A stretch of 15,000 nucleotides of DNA from assembly GCA_011800805.1 (NCBI GenBank), contig MPNW01001299.1, positions 14,125 through 29,124 on the forward strand, written 5' to 3'. Below the pieces are notes generated by a model. It saw only the letters and a program-made list of their open reading frames with translations, ran no database searches and was not told the origin of the DNA. Below, in pieces: positions 1-9,929 of this stretch. The translations under genes and the position numbers were made by a program. This DNA comes from Hirudo medicinalis. Lineage: Eukaryota > Annelida > Clitellata > Hirudinida > Hirudinidae. Numbering within the stretch: position 1 is the first letter of the stretch; each line of letters starts with the position of its first letter.

Positions 1-669
1 GTCTTTGTACCTGCACTAGTGTAGGAGATGTTTGTTAGTCGGGATGACTTCAAGTCATGCTGGCTTGAAGAAATTAACTGAATTTAATTTTTAAAATGGA
101 GATTACTAGCCTAAAAATATAAACCATAGAATCGACAAAAAACGTAGCAATCTGCAAGGAATAAATTATTCCACAAAAATCATTTCTCTCTGTAAAACCA
201 CAAAACCGCAAAAGTTCAGAGAATCTTTTGAAGGTTCTATTTTCAAATGATCGTCACATCCACAATAAAGATCAAGAACCCGTTTGTGTTCTACAGACAC
301 GTCGGCCTGCACATCTGGACCAGACTCCCCCCTTCTATTATCAATACTCATCCAGTTTTCATTCTGCCCTCAAAACCATCCCATCCAGGGAAAGCTACCC
401 CCAATATTGAAGTGGCCTGGAAGTTCCTTTGGACGTCTGCCACCATAATCAAACCCTGTTTCATTATCGTTATCATTTCTGTCTGAAAATGTGATCAATG
501 TTTCCAAGCCGGCACCAGTCTTAATGACCTTTGTCTCCAGTTGGTGGCAGATGGATGGATGGATTCCTGGTGAATGGACTAAAGAATGTCGTACGATTGT
601 GAATTAATTATAAGCCGTGATGGATAATTATTATGACCAGCGATTGGAAGTAATGATGATTGTTTAAGT
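1..669. other. No gene recognised; upstream/intronic DNA
   Basis: Moderately AT-rich DNA. ORFs of 60-80 codons occur on both strands around 166-486, but none has a recognisable domain or consistent splice sites. A small hairpin (7-bp stem CTTCAAG/CTTGAAG, 9-nt loop) lies near 49-72, and a short GGAT run near 551-565. If the phosphatase exon at 2188 belongs to a long gene, this may be its first visible intron, but no upstream DUSP exon was found here. Confidence 0.4.
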
Positions 670-765
670 GATAATGATGATGAAGATGACGACGATGACG
701 ACGATGAGGATAGTGATGATGGTGATGATAGTGATGATGGTGATGATAGTGATGATGATGATGAT

Positions 766-821
<56 letters not shown>

Positions 822-859
822 CGACGACGACGACGACGATGATGATAGTGATGATGACT
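670..859. repeat. (GAT/GAC)n trinucleotide-hexanucleotide array
   Basis: About 190 bp of GAT, GAC and GATGAC units with interspersed GTGATGATA motifs. The core around 770-835 is nearly pure GACGAT and then GACGAC. The + strand reads Met/Thr repeats and the - strand His/Arg repeats, both open only because the units lack stop codons. It is a microsatellite and not a histidine-rich gene. Confidence 0.9.
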
Positions 860-1379
860 AATATTTAGTAATAAAAATAATTTGTCCATTATGTGATCAT
901 TTAGATTTGAAGCAAGTAATACATACTTTTATTTTGAATTTTTTGTCTTAATTATTGAAATATAAAATATTGCAATCTTTACGAATCGGTCAACGGCCGA
1001 TTTACATAAATAATTAATTTTATTTAAATCAAAAATACATCTTTTAGTGACGTGTGTAATTTTCTGACGCTTGTTAGGACTTGGAATCATGTCAATCGTT
1101 AATAATTTTGTTGTTCGTCAAAACAATAAATGCAATACAATAAATACGTGAAAACAATAATTCGAAATGAGACGAGAAATCTCCTCAAATAATCTCCTGA
1201 TTCATTTCAAGATCAACGCTTTTCATCGACAAATTCACCGCTTGTTTAAATCATAGTCCGTTAATTTGCTTGGATGATTCATGGATCAATCACAGTTAAT
1301 GGGGATTTATTGCATGGACAGCTTTCAATCTTAGTGAATTCGTCATTTTGGTCTCTGATTGATTGACGGTCATAAAGAT
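860..1379. other. AT-rich non-coding stretch
   Basis: No supported gene, RNA or repeat between the GAT array and the MITE. The stretch is AT-rich unique sequence. Several AATAAA words occur, as expected from the base composition. Confidence 0.4.
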
Positions 1380-1542
1380 TAGTGCCGGATTTATGCATGG
1401 TCGGGATGTGGCACTGCACAGGGCCTCCACCAGCCAAAGAACCTTATTTTGATAGTCAGGGTGGCGACCATGCCTGGCGAAGAGGCTTGTGGGCCTCCGC
1501 CGCCACTTGACCGGGATCCCCACCTGGCTAAATCCGGCGCTG
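1380..1542. mobile_element. hAT-type MITE, 163 bp, with 8-bp target-site duplication
   Basis: The element begins TAGTGCCGGATTTA (1380-1393) and ends TAAATCCGGCGCTG (1529-1542), which are 14-bp terminal inverted repeats with two mismatches. It is flanked on both sides by the identical 8-mer ATAAAGAT (1372-1379 and 1543-1550). An 8-bp duplication with Y-A-G-type ends is the signature of the hAT superfamily. The 163-bp interior is GC-richer than its surroundings and has no transposase, so it is non-autonomous. The intact duplication suggests a fairly recent insertion. Interior ORFs on the - strand are incidental. Confidence 0.88.
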
Positions 1543-1550
1543 ATAAAGAT

Positions 1551-1940
1551 GTCGATATTATTGAAAATATCGAAATGATAGTTATCATTTTAAAAATAAT
1601 TAATAAATTATAATCTAATTAATCATTGCGATGTATAAATTAATACATTATGTAATGTAATTAATAATAATTCGATTAATTGTAAATTTAATAACAATAA
1701 TTTTTATCAATAATAATCTAATTAATATTAATTTGATTAATTATAACTTAAATAATAATAATAAATTGATTAATTATAACTTAAATAATAATAATAATAA
1801 TAATAATAAATAGATTAATGCAATTTAATTAATTAATAATAGATTGATTGATTAAATTAATTAATAATAAATTGATTAATTTAATTTTATTAATAATAAA
1901 TTTATTGATTATAATTTACTTGAATTACTTATAATTTAAG
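1551..1940. repeat. Low-complexity TTAAT/AATAAT-rich region
   Basis: Extremely AT-rich DNA made of degenerate TTAATTAATAATAAATTGAT-like units, including a pure (AAT)n run near 1785-1810. No coding potential. It immediately follows the hAT MITE. Confidence 0.75.
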
Positions 1941-1980
1941 TGTTCTTATCATTCTGACATTTTGAAAATAAAATACCGTT

Positions 1981-2027
1981 CATTCATCCATCTATTCATT
2001 CATCCATCCATCCATCCATTCATCCAT
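1981..2027. repeat. (CATT/CATC)n tetranucleotide microsatellite
   Basis: A run of CATT, CATC and CATCTATT units, upstream of the phosphatase exon in what is probably its preceding intron. Confidence 0.85.
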
Positions 2028-2187
2028 GCAGGACATGAAGAATTAATAGTAACGATATTGATCTCATGAAGTCTTGTTATTGTTAGTCGTAATCTCCTGA
2101 CCTGATCACCCCACTCAACTCGACCATACCGTTCACCCTACCTTCACAAAAACCTAATCATCACTCAACCTCACCTGTATCCGACAG

Positions 2188-2484
2188 CGTTTGGGGGGCA
2201 GCACCCTCATCCACTGCGTGGCCGGGGTGAGCAGGTCGGCCACCATCTGCCTGGCCTACCTCATGAAGTACCAGAGGCTGAGACTGAGGCAGGCCTACGA
2301 GAAGCTAAAATCAGCCCGTTTTGTCATCAGGCCGAACGAGCACTTCTTCGAACAACTTATAAGCTACGAATACAGGCTATTCGGATCGAATACTGTCAGC
2401 ATGATAAACTCACAATTCGGCAGGATACCTGATGTCTACGAGAAAAACATGTTTAACTTTATACCACTGTATTCTCACAAGTGA
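2188..2484 (+). CDS. Atypical dual-specificity phosphatase, DUSP14/18-like, terminal exon (partial gene)
   Basis: This exon encodes 98 residues and ends in TGA (2482-2484). It is preceded by an acceptor CCGACAG (AG at 2186-2187) and opens in phase 0. It holds the PTP signature HCVAGVSRS at exon residues 9-17 (HC-x5-R; catalytic Cys10, codon 2215-2217, and Arg16). Downstream come AYLMKY, an RPNEHFFEQL segment, YEYRLFG and a C-terminal IPDVYEK motif, which match the end of vertebrate DUSP14/DUSP18/DUSP21. Family members dephosphorylate phospho-Tyr and phospho-Ser/Thr on MAP-kinase-pathway proteins; the substrate here is unknown. The N-terminal half, including the general-acid Asp loop, must come from upstream exons, and none was found in 1-2187. 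Phosphatase identity is very likely; the exact paralogue is less certain. Confidence 0.9.
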   Translation, partial: RLGGSTLIHCVAGVSRSATICLAYLMKYQRLRLRQAYEKLKSARFVIRPNEHFFEQLISYEYRLFGSNTVSMINSQFGRIPDVYEKNMFNFIPLYSHK

Positions 2485-2517
2485 CTCTCACACCTCCGGG
2501 GATTGATGGCGACAGTG

Positions 2518-2529
2518 TTGTCGTCGTCG

Positions 2530-2560
<31 letters not shown>

Positions 2561-2570
2561 TGTTGTCGTT
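2518..2570 (+). repeat. (TCG/TTG/CTG)n repeat in the DUSP 3' UTR
   Basis: Trinucleotide run just after the phosphatase stop codon: TCG units, then TTG, then about eight CTG. It sits between the stop codon and the first polyadenylation signal, so it is probably transcribed as a CUG repeat in the mRNA. Confidence 0.8.
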
Positions 2571-2688
2571 ACAAACATCTTGTTGTTTTGTTTTTGTCCT
2601 GCCGGGCGTAAAAGCGAATTCTGAATTTTCATCTTTCTCCGTGTTTTTCGCCTTTTTGTAAAAAGTGTAAAAAAATGAATGTCGACGA

Positions 2689-2694
2689 AATAAA
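2689..2694 (+). promoter_or_regulatory. Poly(A) signal of the phosphatase gene
   Basis: AATAAA about 205 bp after the stop codon, followed by T- and G-rich sequence including a run of 11 G (2730-2740). Best candidate for the 3' end of the DUSP transcript. Confidence 0.55.
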
Positions 2695-2740
2695 CAAATT
2701 TGAAGCCTTCCCTTTGGTTTTCGTTGGCAGGGGGGGGGGG

Positions 2741-3147
2741 TACTGAGGAGATTTTGAAAATTTTTTGAAATCGAAATTTACAATCGATGGCAATTGGCGT
2801 GAAAATAATTAGGCTTACTATTTACTTATTATTGAAAAGGGGGGTCATACTGGGTGATATTCGGATAATTCAATAAATCAAATTTTGCAAAGCTTTTAAA
2901 TTGTTAATAAAAAATTTTAATTCCGTTCTCGAATCGCTCGTTTTACATTAAATTTCTTGGTTTTTATTTTTAAAATTCTGTTTTTTAAAAAGTAACAAAT
3001 GCCCCAAAAAGCAATAAAGGTAAAACAATGGCCATAAATATTGATCATCTTCGGTGTCTTTGGTGACGGTTCCTCTATCCTCGGTCTCTAGCGACAGACG
3101 ATACTTGTCTAAAATTGTCAGATTATTTAGCTGCAGATTTTGAAGAA
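2741..3147. other. Intergenic spacer between phosphatase and Atg8 gene A
   Basis: Short AT-rich spacer with no gene. It should contain the promoter and 5' UTR of Atg8 gene A. No convincing TATA box was seen. The reading frame stays open for some codons upstream of the chosen ATG, but Atg8 homology begins at that ATG. Confidence 0.4.
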
Positions 3148-3757
3148 ATGGTCCTTACTCGATTCGCCTACAAGGAAGAGTATACTTTTGGTACGTGGAC
3201 TTTATTTTTGGCGTACTTACGACACGAATGTAAATTTCAATTTAATTTGTAGAGGAACGAAAGGAAGAGGCTAGCAAAGTGATGTCAAAATTCCCAGACA
3301 GGGTGCCAGTAAGTTATTTTTAAGCTTCGTAATTGCATTTCTTACGCCTGCCCAGTGGCTATCACTAGCATTGTCCATCATCGAGAATGGCAAATATTTA
3401 CCTAATTCCAAAATTTACCTCAGGTAATCGTGGAAAGGATAGGCTATTCAAATGCCCCCATATTGGAAGCAAGGAAGTTCTTGGTTCCTGCTAATTTGGG
3501 CTCCAGTTATTTCTTGATCATCATGAGGAAAAGACTGTCTCTGGAGCCAGACAGTACCCTCTTCATTTACGTCAACGGCGTCCTGGTCTCCAACGGGTTA
3601 GTAGGATGTTCGACTGTTTTAACTGTCAGGATGATTAATAATGCAGTTATTAAATTAATTTCACGGCAGGACGATGATGGGTCAGCTTCACAAAATGTAC
3701 AAGGATGAGGACGATTTCCTTTATCTTTCCTACGGAACTGAGAGAGCTTTCGGTTAA
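3148..3757 (+). CDS. Atg8-family ubiquitin-like protein, paralogue A (GABARAP/GATE-16-like), ending on glycine
   Basis: Four exons: 3148-3190, 3253-3308, 3424-3596, 3670-3757. Donors are GTACGT, GTAAGT and GTTAGT; all acceptors are AG; introns are only 62, 115 and 73 bp. The spliced frame gives 119 residues. It starts MVLTRFAYKEEYTFE, then KFPDRVPVIVER (about 27-38), RKFLVP (50-55, LIR-docking strand), a MRKRLSL segment, TMMGQL, and KDEDDFLYLSY near the end. These are the hallmarks of Atg8, which is conjugated to phosphatidylethanolamine on autophagic membranes through a C-terminal Gly. The codons TTC-GGT-TAA (3749-3757) make Gly119 the last residue, so there is no tail for ATG4 to remove. 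It is more diverged from GATE-16 than its neighbour: the QFxWIIRKR motif reads YFLIIMRKR. A functional gene is likely, since every splice site and the frame are intact. Confidence 0.92.
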
Positions 3758-4469
3758 AATGGAAGCATCGACTTGAAATTCACTTAATTCCAGTTGTTGG
3801 TCATATTTTTGTTTTTGGAGTTTATGTTGTAGTGACAGCACATCCCTACTATGCTATGGCCGTGGTCGAACCGGGCCTCTGCCTCCTAGCTGTTACGAAA
3901 ATCATTACTACAATAAACATACTTGTCATAACTTTGTTCAGTTCGATAAATTAATCTCGCGTTGAGAAGAAAGGAGCAATAACTACAATGCCAACAAAAC
4001 TTATGCTAGTTAGATTTCGGCTGCTCGCATTAGTTAATTCCATGTTGTTTGAGTCGTTGTAAATTTAGTTTCTCACTCTTAAAACTGAGTCTTATTTAGA
4101 TAAAGCTTAGAATTTTAGGAAATAAATAGACGACAAAACGTAAACAATTTCTCCGAAACAGTCGCAAAAAGAGTCTACCCGAACCTAGCGAATGAATTTT
4201 GTTCGGCATAAAAAATGTTCGATTTCGAAATTATTTTAACTTAACGATTAAAATCAATGTATTTTATTCTCTTTGAAATAATATATAATAATTTAGTATT
4301 ACGCAACAAAGCGTTTTGTCACTTGGAGGTTGCTTACTCAATGAAATTGTTAGTGATCCAATAACAGCGTAGAACGTCGACGGTCCTGGTTTTGTCGTTT
4401 TGCAGCTGATTTCAGACGAAATATCTCGACATTTCTTGATTCCTCAGTTTCCTTCGTCACAGACGTAGA
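3758..4469. other. Spacer between the two Atg8 genes
   Basis: AT-rich, with no further gene recognised. It contains the 3' UTR of gene A with candidate AATAAA signals at 3912-3917 and 4121-4126, and must also contain the promoter of gene B. No TATA box was convincingly seen. Confidence 0.45.
3912..3917 (+). promoter_or_regulatory. Candidate poly(A) signal of Atg8 gene A
   Basis: First AATAAA after the gene A stop codon, about 155 bp downstream. A second AATAAA lies at 4121-4126. Confidence 0.5.
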
Positions 4470-6208
<1,739 letters not shown>

Positions 6209-6513
6209 GTCGACCTCGGCCCGACCTCCTCCGGGGGTCGTCGCGTTTCGGTCGACGGGAGGACATTTGCTGAAGTGTTGCTTACGATGACGAGGGTTAC
6301 GATTATTGTTATCGGCTTCTTAATCATGGCCGAAACTGACCGACCCTCTTTCATGCCATATTTTTCTTTGACTCGATTAAATTTGATAATCTGATTTTTC
6401 GCCGACAGTGACGAGTTTTCATTGGTTCGTCTCTTCGTTGACGTTGATGTCATTTTCTCTGCCTTTATTAATCAATTAAGAAAAATATTCGATCGTCCGA
6501 ATGTTATTGCACA
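6209..6513. other. Probable 3' UTR and flank of Atg8 gene B
   Basis: Initially GC-rich DNA just after the stop codon, becoming AT-rich. No AATAAA was seen close by; ATTAAA at 6376-6381 is the nearest variant signal. A - strand ORF across this part has no recognisable domain. Confidence 0.4.
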
Positions 6514-6526
6514 ATTATTAATATTA

Positions 6527-6576
<50 letters not shown>

Positions 6577-6610
6577 ATTATTATTATTATTATCATTATT
6601 ATTATCATCA

Positions 6611-6667
<57 letters not shown>
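6514..6667. repeat. (ATT)n microsatellite
   Basis: Roughly 150 bp of ATT with occasional ATC and ACC interruptions. It reads as poly-Leu on the + strand, which is an artefact. Confidence 0.95.
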
Positions 6668-6802
6668 GCAGTAGTAGCAGTAGTAAAATTCTGTTATTTT
6701 GTGATTGTTGTTACAAAATCATGTGACCAATTATCTCAACCTGTAATTTCTCGATTCGAAGGGCTTTGCTTCATCATCAATGATACTTATCACCATTACG
6801 AT

Positions 6803-6887
6803 CGTTATTATTATTATTATTATTTTTATTATTATTTATTATTGTTATTATTATTATTATTATTATTATTTATTATTGTTATTATTA
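6803..6887. repeat. Second (ATT)n microsatellite
   Basis: ATT units broken by ATTT and GTT. It reads as poly-Tyr/Ile or poly-Leu in different frames and is not coding. Confidence 0.93.
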
Positions 6888-7588
6888 CATATTACTATTG
6901 ATGTTGATATCATAATTTTTGTTTTGTTTTCTCGTTCGGTCGTCGTCCATCGAACGTCGTCGTCGACGGATCCGTGCGTCGAGTCGAGTTTGTCGTCGTT
7001 TGTTTTCAGAAAGCCAGGAAATTCCAGTTCGCTTGCCCGAGACGACGGTCGCAACCAGGCCCAACTTGCTCGTGCACACGACCATGATGATGCTGAGTGA
7101 TTTTCATCGTAATCATCAGATAGCTGTCACCATCATAATCATCATTGTCATCGTAATCATCGTCCTTAGTTACTGCAGTGTTCTTTGGTCGTTGTCGGCG
7201 GTTTCCTCCGAGCTCGGTCGACCGACGTCGACCTTTGGTGGTTTCTCTGTTGATGTCTTCGTCGTTGGTGATTTGTAAAAATTTAACAGAGTTTCAACTT
7301 TTTGCTTCAAATTTTATGGAAAATAATCTTTTTATTTTTTATTTCGATCTGGGATTTTCCTGCGAAACGTCTTCGTTTATTGGAAGTTGAGATTCAGAAT
7401 CAGCCTGTATTTCTGTTTGGTCTTGTTTGGCAACGTGACCTGATGATGATGGTAGTGATGATGATGATGTCTTCCACTGATGGCCTAAGATCTATATTGG
7501 GGCCTCCAAGTAAGCTTTGTTTAAGCCAAGTTGTTAAATTGCTTACAAATGGTGTTGTTGTTTTTTTTAACTTGAAAACTTGTTTCAG
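6888..7588. other. Unassigned GC-richer region
   Basis: Around 6930-7090 and 7180-7270 the DNA is CpG- and GTC/GTCG-rich, unlike the neighbouring ATT arrays. It has a plausible acceptor TTGTTTTCAG ending at 7009 followed by open sequence in more than one frame. No domain was recognised. It could be an extended UTR, an exon of an unknown gene, or non-coding. A short GAT run lies near 7441-7468. Confidence 0.3.
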
Positions 7589-7708
7589 TTGGCGTTGTTG
7601 GATTTCTGTGAAGATAGCGTTGCTAATGCTGGTAAGGTCGTCTACAAGTTGTGGGTCAATCCAAGGCAGGATTCGAACACGACGGTGTCGGGTCGAACGA
7701 AAAGTTGA
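7589..7708 (+). other. Candidate exon of an unrecognised gene
   Basis: A good acceptor (ACTTGTTTCAG, AG at 7587-7588) is followed by an open frame LALLDFCEDSVANAG and then KVVYKLWVNPRQDSN, running to TGA at 7706-7708. A strong donor G|GTAAGG at 7631-7632 could end the exon after 42-43 nt. The amino-acid composition looks protein-like, but no family was recognised and no partner exon with matching phase was found. Forty open codons are not rare by chance. Confidence 0.2.
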
Positions 7709-7774
7709 GTTTGTTTATTAACGTCCGTTGCATAGCTAGATTAGGACGGTACTCTAGCAACGGGATTCGAATCC
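7669..7774 (-). repeat. tRNA-like / SINE-like fragment (weak)
   Basis: Two B-box-like words. The - strand word TGTTCGAATCC (7669-7679) matches the pol III B-box GGTTCGANTCC at 10 of 11 positions. The palindromic GGATTCGAATCC lies at 7763-7774. Neither folds into a clean tRNA T-arm and no full cloverleaf was found, so this is at best a decayed tRNA-derived SINE. Confidence 0.25.
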
Positions 7775-8580
7775 GTGCTGCCATCGTGAGGAGCGGCAGA
7801 GAATGTCATTAGAGCCTTAGAGGTTCTGTTTGGAGAATCGTCTGTAAGTTTGTTGATTGGCCGAGTGATTGGTGCAACCCATCTGGTTGACAACGTAGAA
7901 TTTGAGCAAAGTTGAGATTAAGATTACAGTAAAATCCCCCTAAAAATCATCTTCGATATGCTTTGCAAGCAATCACGTCATTACTTTCTGTGAATCCCGC
8001 TTAAAAACTATCAACTCTTCTGAGAAAACTGCGCCAGCCGTTCTGATTTATGTAGCGCCGAACGGGAGACGTTGTGCGACAATCCCACCTGCCTCGGTTG
8101 AAAGTTGAAGGTCGTCTATTTCTGGATTCAATTTTTTGTTTGTTTATTAATAAAACAAAATAATAAACACAAAAGTGTAACCACGACGGATTGGAGAGGG
8201 TTGGTTACAAACAACCCAAAAGTATAAAAATAGCGAGGCCTTTGAGGAGATGCGACTTGTCACTCTAAATACGCTGTGAGGTTTGATCGTCTTTGTAGAT
8301 TGTAGAAAGTGTTTCAATCAATTTCCGACATCAACCACATCGAGATGGTTTCAATCACTACAATACTATGCTCAACAATTTGTTCATCCAATCAACTAAA
8401 TAGTACAAAACATCGATAACACAAACCAAAACATTGAACACTCACCGATTACCCTGCTCAGGGGTTTTCAGCCAATCAATGCAGGGGAGTCTGACTCACA
8501 GACATTAGGGTCATCACACGTACAATCGGTCGCCTGAATTCACGCACACACGCGCGCAAAAACCATTGCGTTCAACGACG
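7775..8580. other. No gene recognised
   Basis: Mixed-composition unique-looking DNA without long ORFs. It contains an AT-rich patch with AATAAA words near 8148-8165 and a CCAAT motif near 8473-8477. Confidence 0.4.
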
Positions 8581-8588
8581 TATATAAG
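8581..8588 (+). promoter_or_regulatory. TATA-box candidate
   Basis: TATATAAG lies in a locally GC/CpG-rich context with a CACGCGCGC stretch just upstream. An ATG follows 29 bp after it (8617-8619) but leads only to a 14-codon ORF or a possible donor GCAG|GTGTAC. No downstream gene was identified. Confidence 0.25.
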
Positions 8589-9136
8589 ACGCACGACAGA
8601 TGTTACTTCGTTGTACATGGACGCAGGTGTACCTGTTCTGGAGTTGAACTTACCTGAGTAATAATATCATCATCACCGACAGTATTTTATTAATTAATAA
8701 GAACAATAGTAATAATATTTGTTTGTATTTATTGGATGGACTTGTGGTTGAGGCTAGAGAGCCATTATTACATCTCGCTGGAGTTTTGTTTTTGTAAAGT
8801 CCATTAACTTTAAGGAGTTCCAAACCCCAAACGAGAGTTGAGATGAACTTTGAAGAGGTGAGCATAAAAACGGATTACTTGCATAATTAATCGAATTAAT
8901 TAATAATTAATAGAATAATTCATTAATTTCTGTTTTATCTGGTTGTTTGAGTAAAAAAATAAAAAATAAATCATCCATAAAAATGTTTTTTTTTTATCAA
9001 TGAAGTGCTTCTTAGTGACAAAATGACATTCGCAAGGAAGAACCACGATATTTGAGGAATGACTGTAAAAACGTGGGAAGGTCAAATATTTATATTTAGA
9101 TGCAACTTTTCATCGCATGGGTTCAGAAGTTTCTTA
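8589..9136. other. No gene supported
   Basis: AT-rich DNA. A - strand ORF (8650-8865) runs exactly into a consensus donor (CTCAG|GTAAGT), and on the + strand ATGAACTTTGAAGAG|GTGAGC (8841-8861) looks like a short exon end. Neither has a partner exon or recognised domain. 8881-8930 is simple TTAATTAAT sequence. Confidence 0.3.
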
Positions 9137-9616
9137 CAATTACAGTCACAATTACAATTACAATTACAGTCACAATTACAATTACAATTACAGTCACAGT
9201 TAGAGTTACAATTACAGTCACAATTACAGTCACAATTAGAGTTACAATTACAGTCGCAATTACAATTACAGTCACAATTACAATTACAATTACAGTCACA
9301 ATTACAATTACAATTACAGTCACAATTACAATTACAGTCACAGTTAGAGTTACAATTACAGTCGCAATTACAATTACAGTCACAATTACAGTCACAATTA
9401 CAATTACAGTCACAATTACAGTCACAGTTACAGTTACAATTACATTAACAATTAAAATTACAATTACAGTCACAATTACAATTACAGTCACAATTACAAT
9501 TACATTAACAATTAAAATTACAGTCACAATTAGAGTTACAATTACAATTACAATTACAGTCACAATTACAATTACAATTACAGTCGCAAATATTATTACA
9601 ATTACAGTCACTGCAT
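9137..9616. repeat. Hexanucleotide minisatellite (ACAATT / ACAGTC)n
   Basis: About 480 bp built from two hexamers, CAATTA and CAGTCA, with variants CAGTTA, GAGTTA, CATTAA and CAAAAT. They are often ordered as an 18-bp triplet of CAATTA-CAATTA-CAGTCA. Because 6 is a multiple of 3 and the units lack stop codons, long frames stay open on both strands: Thr-Ile/Thr-Val and Gln-Leu on +, Val-Ile on -. These are not genes. Confidence 0.95.
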
Positions 9617-9653
9617 TCAACTGTAACTTGAATGTACGAACAAGATTGTTTGC

Positions 9654-9840
9654 TAATTGACGGGCAAAAGCCAACTCATGTTTGCACCCTATCCCCATCC
9701 CTAACCCTACCCATACCCCTACCCCTAACACTACCCTATCCTTAACCCAACCCCAGCCCTAACCCTACCTCATGACCATGGAAATCTCCATAGAACTAAC
9801 AAAAGTTGTTGACTGTGAGTTGGCTTTTGCCTGTCACTTA
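9654..9840. mobile_element. Small inverted-repeat element (MITE-like) with telomere-like interior
   Basis: The 25-bp arms 9654-9678 and 9816-9840 are inverted repeats with two mismatches, sharing a perfect 16-bp core GGCAAAAGCCAACTCA. The arms begin and end with TA, consistent with a TA target duplication of the Tc1/mariner type, which would make the element about 183 bp (9656-9838). No transposase is present. The interior is mostly C-rich CCCTAA-like sequence followed by a unique 45-bp segment. The superfamily is inferred only from the TA flanks and element size. Confidence 0.6.
9687..9767. repeat. Degenerate telomere-like (CCCTAA)n tract
   Basis: C-rich DNA with two exact CCCTAACCCTA blocks and many variants such as CCCATA, CCCCTA and CCTTAA. 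The complementary strand carries about a dozen GGG runs. It is interstitial and imperfect, so it is not a functional telomere end. Confidence 0.75.
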
Positions 9841-9845
9841 CATAT

Positions 9846-9846
9846 A

Positions 9847-9913
<67 letters not shown>

Positions 9914-9929
9914 GACGATAATAATAACA
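9846..9929. repeat. (AAT)n microsatellite
   Basis: About 65 bp of pure AAT, then degenerate AACGACGAT units. It abuts the right arm of the inverted-repeat element. Confidence 0.93.

Noticed and set aside
166..486. Possible upstream DUSP exon or antisense gene
   Set aside because: None of the frames contains the DUSP N-terminal features (such as the Asp-loop segment), and no splice sites match phase 0 at 2188.
608..889. Histidine/arginine-rich ORF (-) and Met/Thr-rich ORF (+)
   Set aside because: Both are translations of the GAT/GAC array; no unique sequence, splice sites or domain.
1296..1588. Two minus-strand ORFs of 65-75 codons
   Set aside because: They lie across the hAT MITE, whose ends and target duplication explain the GC-rich sequence; no transposase motif is present.
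6422..6901. 159-codon Leu/Tyr-rich ORF resembling a membrane protein
   Set aside because: Hydrophobic runs come from (ATT)n microsatellites read in one frame; there is no unique flanking domain.
7733..7774. Functional tRNA gene around the GGATTCGAATCC palindrome
   Set aside because: The A-box-like and B-box-like words are only about 30 bp apart, the B-box has an extra base, and no acceptor or anticodon stem pairs.
9059..9731. Three long overlapping ORFs (129, 186 and 202 codons) on both strands
   Set aside because: They are open only because a hexanucleotide array without stop codons keeps all these frames clear; the Gln-Leu, Thr-Ile and Val-Ile repeats have no start or domain context.
9687..9767. 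True telomere
   Set aside because: Repeats are degenerate, only about 80 bp long and flanked by unrelated DNA on both sides.
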